Shown here piece after piece: positions 25,201-31,778 of a DNA stretch of 36,236 nt. The notes beneath the pieces were generated by a model. It made no database searches and was not told the DNA's origin. It saw only the letters and a program-made list of their open reading frames with translations. Source of the stretch: Anaerolineae bacterium. GTDB taxonomy: Bacteria; Chloroflexota; Anaerolineae; Anaerolineales; E44-bin32. A program made the position numbers and the translations under genes. Position 1 is the stretch's first letter; each line of letters opens with the position of its first letter. The DNA is taken from NCBI GenBank assembly GCA_011174825.1, contig DUEZ01000090.1:1-36236 (forward strand), written 5' to 3'.

Positions 25201-25570
25201 TCCAGAGGAAATCGAGATCAGAATGGATGCCCATGAAGGATTTTCAGCTGCGTCCGAGGGTTTGTACTTGGCCGCATTGGTGACAGAGTTAACACCTGAG
25301 CTTGAGCTGGAGGGTTTAGCGCGTGAGTTTGTCCGTAGGGCACAAGAATTACGCAAGGCAGCCGATCTCGAAGTCGATGAACGGATTGACCTCTTTTATA
25401 ACGCCACCGACCGCCTCTCTGAAGCTGTTATCCACCATCGCGAATACATCGTAGGTGAGACGCTAGCGCTTAGATTGGAAGAGGTCGATCAACCTGCTGG
25501 CCAAATCTCATCAAAGCATGCCTTCGATGGGGAGGAGCTGGAGATCGCGCTGCAAAGATCTGCAACATAA
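22208..25570 (+). CDS. ileS: Isoleucyl-tRNA synthetase, variant signature motifs
   Basis: The 1120-residue protein is a class I synthetase of the Ile/Val/Leu group and fits IleRS: WSFIDGPITANNPMG at the start, the CP1 editing domain (LLIWTTTPWTLTSN), YWGLALPIWEC, four CxxC motifs (CARC, CWRC, CSRC, CSQC), the anticodon-binding helix bundle and a long C-terminal region. The HIGH motif reads HHGW (about residues 57-60) and KMSKS reads EMHKS followed by WGN (about 662-666), so the final His of HIGH and the first Lys of KMSKS are replaced. The IleRS call is backed by the AUC T-box upstream. GAGG ends 6 bases before the ATG at 22208; the adjacent ATG at 22205 is nearly equivalent. Confidence 0.9.
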   Translation: MFKPVPSKTDFIALEHEILKFWEDTQAFEKLKELRVDGPIWSFIDGPITANNPMGIHHGWGRTYKDLYHRFKAMQGFQTRYQNGFDCQGLWVEVNVERDMGFKSKRDIEDYGLAKFVILCKQRVLKYAAIQTEQSIRLGYWMDWDDLQLLRLLHDEIEKDPAKLITVDGAEGPVRGTIEQIVGQLGMPELGGSYYTFSDENNYTIWGVLKSCHERGWVYKGTDVMPWCARCGTGLSQHEIVTEGYQEITHPSITLRFPLVDRPNESLLIWTTTPWTLTSNVAAAVGPDLEYVKVRQGEEILYLSRGTVHMLKGPYEVEAQLKGADMEGWKYEGPFDELPAQVRSGAVGKHCVILWDDVGEEEGTGIVHIAPGCGAEDFELSKEYELAVIAPLTEDGVFIHGFDWLTGMSVNDVAQPIFANLTEKGLTYKLEDYTHRYPVCWRCREELVFRLVDEWFISMGENLGKPYEEVTEEEKSQNLRYQIMEVVINETNWYPSFGLERELDWLRNMDDWMISKKRYWGLALPIWECSRCGHFEIFGSMQELHERAVAGWDSFDGHTPHRPFIDAVQIECSQCGEHVRRIPDVGNPWLDAGIVGMSTLRYNTDREYWKEWFPADWISESFPGQFRNWFYSLLTMSTILERRAPFKHVFTYGTLLAEDGREMHKSWGNAIEFNEAADKMGVDVMRWLYCDHKPEKDLLFGYHRADEVRRHFLLPLWNIYSFFVTYANIDGWVPDGTKPLTYSLLDRWILSRLNEAVAEVTLQLESYEPNIATTEVARFLDHLGNWYLRRSRRRFWAKAGASEASDADKHAAYTTLYHVLVVISRLLAPFVPFITEEMYQNLVRNLDPQVHESIHHCKWPEVDPKILDPELTEEMALVMRLVSLGHAARNKANRKLRQPLKEAAFVVGTVKEREIVDRYADLISDELNVKEVRLLDTAVEVVDYQLKPLPKQLGQKYGSRFPGLRDAILEVEPQTAAARLQMGESITVESDGESFHILPEEIEIRMDAHEGFSAASEGLYLAALVTELTPELELEGLAREFVRRAQELRKAADLEVDERIDLFYNATDRLSEAVIHHREYIVGETLALRLEEVDQPAGQISSKHAFDGEELEIALQRSAT

Positions 25571-25853
25571 TCAAACCCTTTGCATGAACCAGATGCTGAC
25601 CTTCACAGAAACTGGATCGATTGACACTTTATCACTCTCCAGCAGAATGTTTTATATGCTGTGGAACGTCGACTCGTGCCCAAGGTAAAGTAAAGAATCA
25701 GATTACTTGAGCATCTAGCGGTTCCCCACAAGCTGATCGCTCGTAGGAAGTTTCACCAGTTATGTGATTTGTGATCAGAACCTCTCTAATGCTCTTCGTG
25801 CAGTCTAAATCAGAAATAGCCTCGCAGAGGCGCGTTTTGATTTACAGATCGTA
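25571..25853. other. Intergenic after ileS, nothing recognised
   Basis: No terminator, tRNA or ORF that I can support. A TTGACA occurs at about 25620 but has no matching -10 at the right distance. Confidence 0.4.
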
Positions 25854-25979
25854 AGTGCACGGAAAAACCACCCTCGAGGAATGGGGATGGATATACGAGG
25901 GGCTGCGGGCGGAGCCCGCACCCTCTCGTATACCGGTCCTCTTCTCGCGGTTGACCTTCTTTCAATGGCGTCATATAGA
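25854..25979 (+). repeat. Promoter-bearing dispersed element, copy 2
   Basis: Second member of the family at 18365 and 30615. It begins AGTGCACGGAAAAA, has CCCTCGA after 10 bases as in copy 1, and ends TCTCGCGGTTGACCTTC then TTTCAATG. The middle is an 18-bp hairpin with two mismatches (25893-25910 with 25914-25931, loop GGA), much longer than in copy 1. Offset from TGCAC to TTGACC is 95 bp. Confidence 0.7.
25951..25979 (+). promoter_or_regulatory. Promoter within element copy 2
   Basis: TTGACC (25951-25956), a 17-bp spacer and TATAGA (25974-25979). It points toward lspA. A 9-codon ORF (25988-26017) begins 9 bases after the -10. Confidence 0.55.
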
Positions 25980-25996
25980 ACGATTAAATGTTTCAC

Positions 25997-26025
25997 TTCG
26001 CACTCTTGAAACGATAAGGTACAAT
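25997..26025 (+). promoter_or_regulatory. Second possible lspA promoter
   Basis: TTCGCA (25997-26002), a 17-bp spacer and TACAAT (26020-26025). The start would be near 26032, about 26 nt before the lspA ATG. Confidence 0.45.
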
Positions 26026-26057
26026 CTGTTGGCGCGTGACGATTGTCAAGTGGCCTA

Positions 26058-26618
26058 ATGGAGGAATTTTTGTCGAAAGTACGTGATTATTTCGTGTTGC
26101 TGGGTATAGCGGGTTTGGTAATCGCTTCAGATCAGTGGGTGAAGTACCTCGTACGTACCCATCTGGAAAGGGGCGAAGCTTGGTCGCCCTTCGAATGGTT
26201 GTTACCCTATGTTCGCATCATCCATTGGACCAATAAAGGAGCAGCATTCGGCCTCTTCCAATCCGGTGGCTTGATTTTTACCATAATAGCCATTCTTGTG
26301 TCCGTGGCTATTATTTATTACTATCCTCGTGTACCTTCCTCGCAGGTTGCGTTGCGTTTTGCCCTTGCGCTTCAATTAGGGGGAGCGTTAGGGAATCTCA
26401 CCGACAGACTGGTCCATGGTATTGTTACGGACTTCATCTCCGTGGGATCGTTTCCAGTATTTAATATTGCAGATGCAAGCATTTCCATAGGTTCCGCTAT
26501 TCTCATTGCGACGATGTGGATTGAGGAGCGGCGTTTAAGGAGCGAATCTGTTGAAGATCTCACGCCGGGAGGGGGGGATGAAGATGAAGCCACAGAAGGG
26601 GAGAGCCTTGCTGGGTGA
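26058..26618 (+). CDS. lspA: Lipoprotein signal peptidase (SPase II)
   Basis: LspA cleaves signal peptides of diacylglyceryl-modified lipoproteins in the membrane. The 186-residue protein has four hydrophobic segments, IASDQWVKYLV in the first conserved block, NKGAAFGLF, and the two catalytic aspartate motifs GNLTDRLVHG.VTDFI and FNIADASISIG. A charged tail rich in Glu and Gly follows the last helix. The ATG at 26058 is preferred; a TTG at 26043 is in frame but adds no family residues. It would process lipoproteins such as the M23 peptidase at 17262. The stop overlaps the next start in a GTGA. Confidence 0.93.
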   Translation: MEEFLSKVRDYFVLLGIAGLVIASDQWVKYLVRTHLERGEAWSPFEWLLPYVRIIHWTNKGAAFGLFQSGGLIFTIIAILVSVAIIYYYPRVPSSQVALRFALALQLGGALGNLTDRLVHGIVTDFISVGSFPVFNIADASISIGSAILIATMWIEERRLRSESVEDLTPGGGDEDEATEGESLAG

Positions 26619-27535
26619 AGGAACAAAGGCTTCGATTTGAGACCTCATCACTGGGTGGTAGACTTGATGTGACCCTTGTCACACAAGTTCCTGACTTCTC
26701 CCGTAGTCGACTACAACAACTTATACGCTCAGGTTATGTCAAGGTTAATGGCGAGGTCGTTGTCAAGCCGGGTTTTCGTCTGGATGGGGGCGAGTCGGTG
26801 GAGGTTATCATCCCACCGCCGATCCCATCGACCCTAAAAGCGGAATCAATCCCTCTAGATATCGTTTTCGAGAATGAAGATATCATGTTGGTCAACAAAC
26901 CAGCCGGTATGGTCGTCCACCCCTCTGCGGGCCATGCTTCAGGTACATTAGTCCATGCGGCATTAGCCCATGCACCAGATATCATGGGAGTGGGGGGCGA
27001 GAAACGCCCTGGTGTGGTCCATCGGCTGGACAAGGATACCTCGGGATTGATCTTGTTAGCCAAGAATGACACTACCCATAACGATCTTCAGGCTCAATTC
27101 AAGAAGCGCGAGGTAGGCAAGGTATATCTAGCACTCGTCGACGGACAACCACCAACGCCTGCGGGGAGAATTGAAGCGCCTATAGGACGGGATCCTGGGC
27201 ATAGAAAAAAGATGAAGGTCCTCCCACCCGGAAAGGGACGAGAGGCGATATCAATATTCCATACGCGCGAATCTTTTTCGCGCCACACACTTTTGGAAGT
27301 AAATCCCGAGACTGGGCGTACCCACCAGATTCGAGTTCATCTTGCATTCCTTGGTTGCCCTGTAGTGGGAGATCGAGACTATGGTCTGAGAAAGCCAACA
27401 TTGCCGGTTGATAGGATGTTTCTTCACGCAACGGCTTTGACATTCACCCTACCTGGGGATGATCAAGCGCAGAGATTTGAAACGCCACTACCATCTGAAT
27501 TGGAGATGGTTCTTGATCAGCTGAGAAAATCATAA
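26615..27535 (+). CDS. rluD: RluD-type 23S rRNA pseudouridine synthase
   Basis: The 306-residue protein is an RluA-family pseudouridine synthase, closest in layout to RluD. It has an N-terminal S4 RNA-binding domain (SRSRLQQLIRSGYVKVNG), LVNKPAGMVVHPSAGH, the catalytic aspartate in VVHRLDKDTSGL, and ETGRTHQIRVHLAFLG. It uses a GTG start overlapping the lspA stop (GTGA), the same gene order lspA-rluD seen in many bacteria. RluC or RluA cannot be excluded from sequence alone. Confidence 0.92.
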   Translation: MKEQRLRFETSSLGGRLDVTLVTQVPDFSRSRLQQLIRSGYVKVNGEVVVKPGFRLDGGESVEVIIPPPIPSTLKAESIPLDIVFENEDIMLVNKPAGMVVHPSAGHASGTLVHAALAHAPDIMGVGGEKRPGVVHRLDKDTSGLILLAKNDTTHNDLQAQFKKREVGKVYLALVDGQPPTPAGRIEAPIGRDPGHRKKMKVLPPGKGREAISIFHTRESFSRHTLLEVNPETGRTHQIRVHLAFLGCPVVGDRDYGLRKPTLPVDRMFLHATALTFTLPGDDQAQRFETPLPSELEMVLDQLRKS

Positions 27536-27546
27536 AAGAGGGGAAC

Positions 27547-28590
27547 ATGGAATGGATTGATCTGCGTTCAGACACCGTAACACTGCCTACACCTGAGATG
27601 CGCCAGGCGATGGCTTATGCTGAGCTGGGGGACGACGTATTCGGTGAAGATCCCACAGTAAATCGTCTTGAGACACAGATGGCTGAACGTCTTGGGAAAC
27701 AAGCAGGCTTGTTCGTTCCGTCGGGAACCATGGGGAACTTGACTGCGTTGTTAACGCATTGTGGCAGAGGAGATGAGGTCATCCTAGGGGATCTTTCGCA
27801 TACCTTCCTCTTTGAAGCAGGTGGTATGTCAGCTCTCGGTGGTATCCACCCCTTTACTATTCCCAACCAATCGGATGGGACACTCCGGTTTAATGATATC
27901 GAATCAGCGATAAGAGCTGACAACCCCCATTTTCCGATCAGTCGGCTGATCTGCCTCGAAAATACTCATAACCGATGTGGAGGCGTTCCAATAACCTCTG
28001 AATACACCCGCAAAGTTGGCGATCTTGCTCGTCGATACTCACTCAAACTGCATATCGATGGTGCTCGCATCTTCAATGCTGCCGTTGCTCTCAATGTTCC
28101 TGCAGCTGAACTCGCTGCACCTGCGGACTCAGTTATGATTTGTCTATCGAAAGCCCTCTGCGCACCTGTGGGCTCGGTTGTCTGCGGTGACAGCGATTTC
28201 ATCCAGCGGGCGCGTCGGGTGCGTAAGCAATTAGGTGGGGGGATGCGTCAAGCAGGCGTGATAGCTGCGGCAGGTATTGTAGCACTGGAGAATATGGTTG
28301 ATCGTTTGGCTGAAGACCATAAGCGAGCTGGGATATTAGCAGAACGCCTTCGAGAGATACCTGGATTGATCTTAGAGGCGGAAAGACCACCGACGAATAT
28401 GGTATATGTACAATTCGCTGAGGATGCTCCCATAAGTGCTCCTGAGCTAGCGCAGATGTGCTCAGAGAAGGGGATCAAGCTTAGCGCGTTAGGACCTCGT
28501 CGAATGCGATTGGTGGTTCATTTCTGGATCGACGATCAAGCCATTGACAAAGTAGTGAGGGCTTTTGAACAAGGCCTTAAATTAGATTGA
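27547..28590 (+). CDS. ltaE: Low-specificity L-threonine aldolase
   Basis: The 347-residue PLP enzyme splits threonine and allo-threonine to glycine and acetaldehyde. Family marks: WIDLRSDTVTLPT at the N-terminus, GDDVFGEDPTVNRLE, FVPSGTMGNLTAL, ENTHNRCGG, LHIDGARIFNAAVAL and the PLP lysine K202 in CLSKALCAPVGS. The ATG at 27547 has GAGGGG nearby and lies 11 bp after the rluD stop, so it is probably cotranscribed with lspA and rluD. Confidence 0.94.
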   Translation: MEWIDLRSDTVTLPTPEMRQAMAYAELGDDVFGEDPTVNRLETQMAERLGKQAGLFVPSGTMGNLTALLTHCGRGDEVILGDLSHTFLFEAGGMSALGGIHPFTIPNQSDGTLRFNDIESAIRADNPHFPISRLICLENTHNRCGGVPITSEYTRKVGDLARRYSLKLHIDGARIFNAAVALNVPAAELAAPADSVMICLSKALCAPVGSVVCGDSDFIQRARRVRKQLGGGMRQAGVIAAAGIVALENMVDRLAEDHKRAGILAERLREIPGLILEAERPPTNMVYVQFAEDAPISAPELAQMCSEKGIKLSALGPRRMRLVVHFWIDDQAIDKVVRAFEQGLKLD

Positions 28591-28611
28591 AGTTCAACTG
28601 AAGTTTCCACC

Positions 28612-28641
28612 TTGAATTAATGATTTAGCTCAGTGTAAGAT
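28612..28641 (+). promoter_or_regulatory. Possible promoter of the signalling cluster
   Basis: TTGAAT (28612-28617) and TAAGAT (28636-28641) with an 18-bp spacer, giving a short leader to the ATG at 28663. Confidence 0.4.
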
Positions 28642-28662
28642 GGAACCATTGAGAGGTTGTTG

Positions 28663-30600
28663 ATGGATTGCGTTCCATACAGAACAAGATGTCGTAAATT
28701 CACCCAGCAAGCCGGATGGATTCTCGTACTGGCATTCATCTGGTTTCTCTTTCCTGTCGCTGGTTATTCACAAGGGGAGGTGGGGTTTTTTGAAATCCGT
28801 GATGTCAAGATTAGTGATTTTCCCCAGGTAGAGTTGCAGGTCGCCGTAAGAGATTCATCCGGTCAATCGATTGACGTTCTCACTGGAACCGATTTTCGGG
28901 TCATGGAAGACGGAGTGGAACTGCCGATCGTGTCGATTGAACCGCGGGATGCGGGCGTACGGGTGGCATTTGTTATTGATACAGGAGACGGCGTGCTCCA
29001 CACTGGTGTCAGCTTGTCAAAGGTATATGAGCAGGCAAAGGAATATATTCAAACTTATGTTACGGGTCGACCATGGATGATTGCTGGCCTGGATGAGGTT
29101 GCAATCATCGTTCAAGAAGGTGAGGACTCCAACCTCTTATCGCCCATGGGAGACGACCCTCTCGCGGTAAATGATGCCCTCACAGCGTATACGCCACCAT
29201 CGGACATTAATTTTTCCCGTGCACCGGAGTATGGCTTCTTCACAAAAGCAGCTCTGGAGTTCGCATTGGACGAACTTCTCTATTCACCCGGCGATGAAAA
29301 CAAACCGAGGGCCTTGGTACTTTTCACGCCAGGAGCGCGAGCTGATCTCGCTGAAGTTGCAGAACGCGCGATCAACTCAGGTGTCCCTATTCATGTTGTC
29401 ATGGCCAGACCAGAAGAGATCCAATATTGGGATGAAGCGTTACGCCCTTTGGCAGGTGTCACAGGTGGAGAATTCATCGCGCTCTATGAAGCGGGTGGGT
29501 TAGAACCCCTTTTTGAATCGATCGCAGCGCAAAAGGGAGAATACATTGTAACGTACAGGTCAGCTTCCGCTTCGAGGCAGATGAGGCAAATCACCCTTGA
29601 GCTGCATCGTGATGGGCAAATTTACGATGCGCATAGCCAATATACGGTAGAGATTGATGCCCCACAGGTCGAGATCACATTTCCTCATGCAGGAGATGTG
29701 TTCAGCCGAGAAGGATTAGAAGGACATGAGTCTGCTGCAGAAGCTGACCCGACTTTCATTGTAGTTGAAGCACAGGTGACATGGAAAGAAGCGTATTCGA
29801 GACGGTTAGGACAAGCAAGGCTTTTAGCGGACGGTATCACTGTCAGCCAATCTCAGGTGGATAAGGGACGAACGAAGCTAACTTGGGACATTCGGTCTTA
29901 TCATGAAGAGGGTCAGGTGCCGATAGAGTTGAAGGTACAGGTAGAAGACGAGTTTGGTCTGCAAGGGACCTCTCCGCCAATTACGATTGCAATCGAATAT
30001 GTCCCTCCACCTCCTACTGGGTTCAAACCCTCGGAATCGATCCTCATATACGTTTCTTTAGGTTTCGCTGTGGTCGCGGTAGGGCTTGGCGTTTATCTCA
30101 TTCTCAACCGTTCACGCGTCATGCCTGTACTCCAACAGGCAGGGGAAAACCTCGTCGACTTTGTAGAGAGAGTCACAGGTAGGAGGACGGCGATGGTAGC
30201 CCGGGCCTACCTGGTCCCATTGGAAGGGTTCGACAGGCTTCCATCCAAACCCTACGCGATTTATGGAACCACAGCTATTGGACGCTCTCGTCGTCATGCG
30301 GATCTGCTCTTCCATATCGGTGATGAGGATAGTGCCATCAGTAGGCTCCACTGTACTATCCTGGATGAGGATGATCACTTCGCTATACGTGATGAGGATA
30401 GCACGAACGGAACGCTCGTTAATGATGAAAAGCTAGTGCCCTTAGAATCCTTGATGCTTCAAGATGGTGATGTCATTGATATTGCACCTCTTGAAAGGGG
30501 AGGACTCCGCTTTCTATTTCAACTCGTGGGTCTTGATGGAGTGCTCCCCGAGATAGAGGATGACGTTCGTCGTACAAAACCACGCCGGAAAAATAATTGA
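28663..30600 (+). CDS. VWA-TM-FHA membrane signalling protein
   Basis: The 645-residue protein has a signal-like hydrophobic N-terminus (about residues 19-36), an extracytoplasmic von Willebrand A domain (about 100-300, starting VAFVIDTGDGV), an Ig-like region (VEITFPHAGDVF), a membrane helix near 459-480, and a cytoplasmic C-terminal FHA domain (about 528-605) with IGRSRRHADL, SRLHCTI and DEDSTNGTLVN. The VWA metal site, normally DxSxS, reads DTGDG, so it is probably non-canonical. FHA domains bind phosphothreonine, which fits the kinase gene downstream. The ATG at 28663 has GAGAGG 6 bases upstream; two in-frame TTG codons lie before it. Confidence 0.88.
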   Translation: MDCVPYRTRCRKFTQQAGWILVLAFIWFLFPVAGYSQGEVGFFEIRDVKISDFPQVELQVAVRDSSGQSIDVLTGTDFRVMEDGVELPIVSIEPRDAGVRVAFVIDTGDGVLHTGVSLSKVYEQAKEYIQTYVTGRPWMIAGLDEVAIIVQEGEDSNLLSPMGDDPLAVNDALTAYTPPSDINFSRAPEYGFFTKAALEFALDELLYSPGDENKPRALVLFTPGARADLAEVAERAINSGVPIHVVMARPEEIQYWDEALRPLAGVTGGEFIALYEAGGLEPLFESIAAQKGEYIVTYRSASASRQMRQITLELHRDGQIYDAHSQYTVEIDAPQVEITFPHAGDVFSREGLEGHESAAEADPTFIVVEAQVTWKEAYSRRLGQARLLADGITVSQSQVDKGRTKLTWDIRSYHEEGQVPIELKVQVEDEFGLQGTSPPITIAIEYVPPPPTGFKPSESILIYVSLGFAVVAVGLGVYLILNRSRVMPVLQQAGENLVDFVERVTGRRTAMVARAYLVPLEGFDRLPSKPYAIYGTTAIGRSRRHADLLFHIGDEDSAISRLHCTILDEDDHFAIRDEDSTNGTLVNDEKLVPLESLMLQDGDVIDIAPLERGGLRFLFQLVGLDGVLPEIEDDVRRTKPRRKNN

Positions 30601-30601
30601 G

Positions 30602-30643
30602 GTTCGTTCTCATGACTGCACAGGAAAGTGCCCATGAGCGAAC
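30602..30643 (+). terminator. Hairpin after the VWA-FHA gene
   Basis: GTTCG-(TT)-CTCATG (30602-30614) pairs with CATGAGCGAAC (30633-30643), with an inner GCAC/GTGC pairing (30618-30621, 30628-30631). It starts 2 bases after the stop codon. No T run follows, so it may be an mRNA 3' end or attenuating structure. It overlaps the left end of element copy 3. Confidence 0.45.
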
Positions 30644-30742
30644 ATGAGGATGCTATGTGTGGGTTTGTGGATAACGCCCACACCTCTTCCGTCGCCCTTT
30701 ATTCCTGCTGGTGATTGCTTTTTTTCAATGTGCTCATCTTAT
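30615..30742 (+). repeat. Promoter-bearing dispersed element, copy 3
   Basis: Third member of the family. TGCAC starts at 30617, ACGCCCACACCTC lies at the same 57-bp offset as in copy 1, and TTTCAATG is at the position expected from copy 2. It has a GTGTGGG/CCCACAC hairpin (30657-30663, 30677-30683). The -35 equivalent has decayed to ATTGCT (30714-30719), with TCTTAT (30737-30742) at the -10 place. Confidence 0.65.
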
Positions 30743-30773
30743 CAGATCTAACTAAGCTTAATTTGGAGTGATC

Positions 30774-31745
30774 TTGGTACTTTATCGACTTTCTGATGTC
30801 AAGCCCGGGTACCCTATCGGTCAGTTTAATGTACTTGAGGTTTACCCTGAGGGACGTGGCGGTATGGCACGTGTTGTCAGAGCTGCGCATAAAGCAGAGA
30901 GGGACTCCGAGGTGGCGCTGAAGATCAGCCGGGTTGGTGGTCCAAATCAACAGTTCTTCTTTGCTGCTATCCAAAAGGAAGTCGAAATCCTACAAAAACT
31001 TGACCATCAAGGTGTAGTGAGGCTTGAGCGAGTTTCTGGAGGGAAGAACCCATTTAAGGAAAGAGCCGTCGAGATCGAAGGCAGTCCTTGGTTTTTTGGG
31101 ATGGAGTGTCTTAGGGGTGGATCTCTGGAGGGGTATATCCGTACACTGGGTCCGTTGGGGCTTGACGAATCGGCTGCGATCTGCCATCGGTTAGGGATCA
31201 CCCTCGCGTACATCCACAAACAGGGTTTTGCCCATAATGATGTGAAGCCTGATAATGTCCTTTTTCGAAGCCCATTGAAAGTGGGTGGAAGTTTTGACCC
31301 TGTGCTCATCGATTTCGGTGTAGCAGCCAAACTCATCAAGCATCAGCTTGATGGTTCTGTAGTTTACATGGCGCCAGAAAGATTGCAGGAAGCACGTGAT
31401 CCGAGCCCTCCAGAGGTTGTACAACAATATGACCCAGCTAAAGCTGATGTTTGGAGCATGGGTATCCTGTTCTATCGATTAATTGTCGGTCGGGAACCAT
31501 TTCTGGGTGTCACAGATCGGAGCATTACCTCCGCAATCCTACGGGCGATGCCCGTACCTTTATCGCAAGACCGACGAGATATTCCCGCAGAACTCGATGA
31601 ATACATCATAGATGGTTGTCTTTCGAAAGATCCGGATTTACGGGTTTCGATCGAGCAATTCAACCGGGTAATTAAATATTACGCTGGCGACCGTCGCGTG
31701 CGAAGGGTGCCGAAGAAGAGAAAACGTTTCTCTTGGCTTCCTTAG
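30774..31745 (+). CDS. Ser/Thr protein kinase (Hanks type)
   Basis: The 323-residue cytosolic kinase has a glycine-rich loop (YPEGRGGMARVV), the VAIK lysine (EVALKIS), the catalytic loop HNDVKPDN (Arg of HRD replaced by Asn), DFG in LIDFGVAA, and APE in YMAPERL. There is no membrane helix or sensor domain; the C-terminus ends in a basic tail (RRVPKKRKRF). HxD with non-Arg residues is common in bacterial kinases that do not need activation-loop phosphorylation. I start at the TTG at 30774 because GGAG lies 5 bases upstream; a GTG at 30768 overlaps that site. Neighbours suggest it phosphorylates a ligand read by the FHA protein and reversed by the PP2C proteins. Confidence 0.87.
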   Translation: MVLYRLSDVKPGYPIGQFNVLEVYPEGRGGMARVVRAAHKAERDSEVALKISRVGGPNQQFFFAAIQKEVEILQKLDHQGVVRLERVSGGKNPFKERAVEIEGSPWFFGMECLRGGSLEGYIRTLGPLGLDESAAICHRLGITLAYIHKQGFAHNDVKPDNVLFRSPLKVGGSFDPVLIDFGVAAKLIKHQLDGSVVYMAPERLQEARDPSPPEVVQQYDPAKADVWSMGILFYRLIVGREPFLGVTDRSITSAILRAMPVPLSQDRRDIPAELDEYIIDGCLSKDPDLRVSIEQFNRVIKYYAGDRRVRRVPKKRKRFSWLP

Positions 31746-31778
31746 CTCTATTTGAGTGAGACGGGTTCAGGTTTGTCG

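Noticed and set aside
26615-27535. Horizontally acquired segment around lspA-rluD
   Set aside because: The gene order is ordinary, the overlaps are tight and I see no compositional break.
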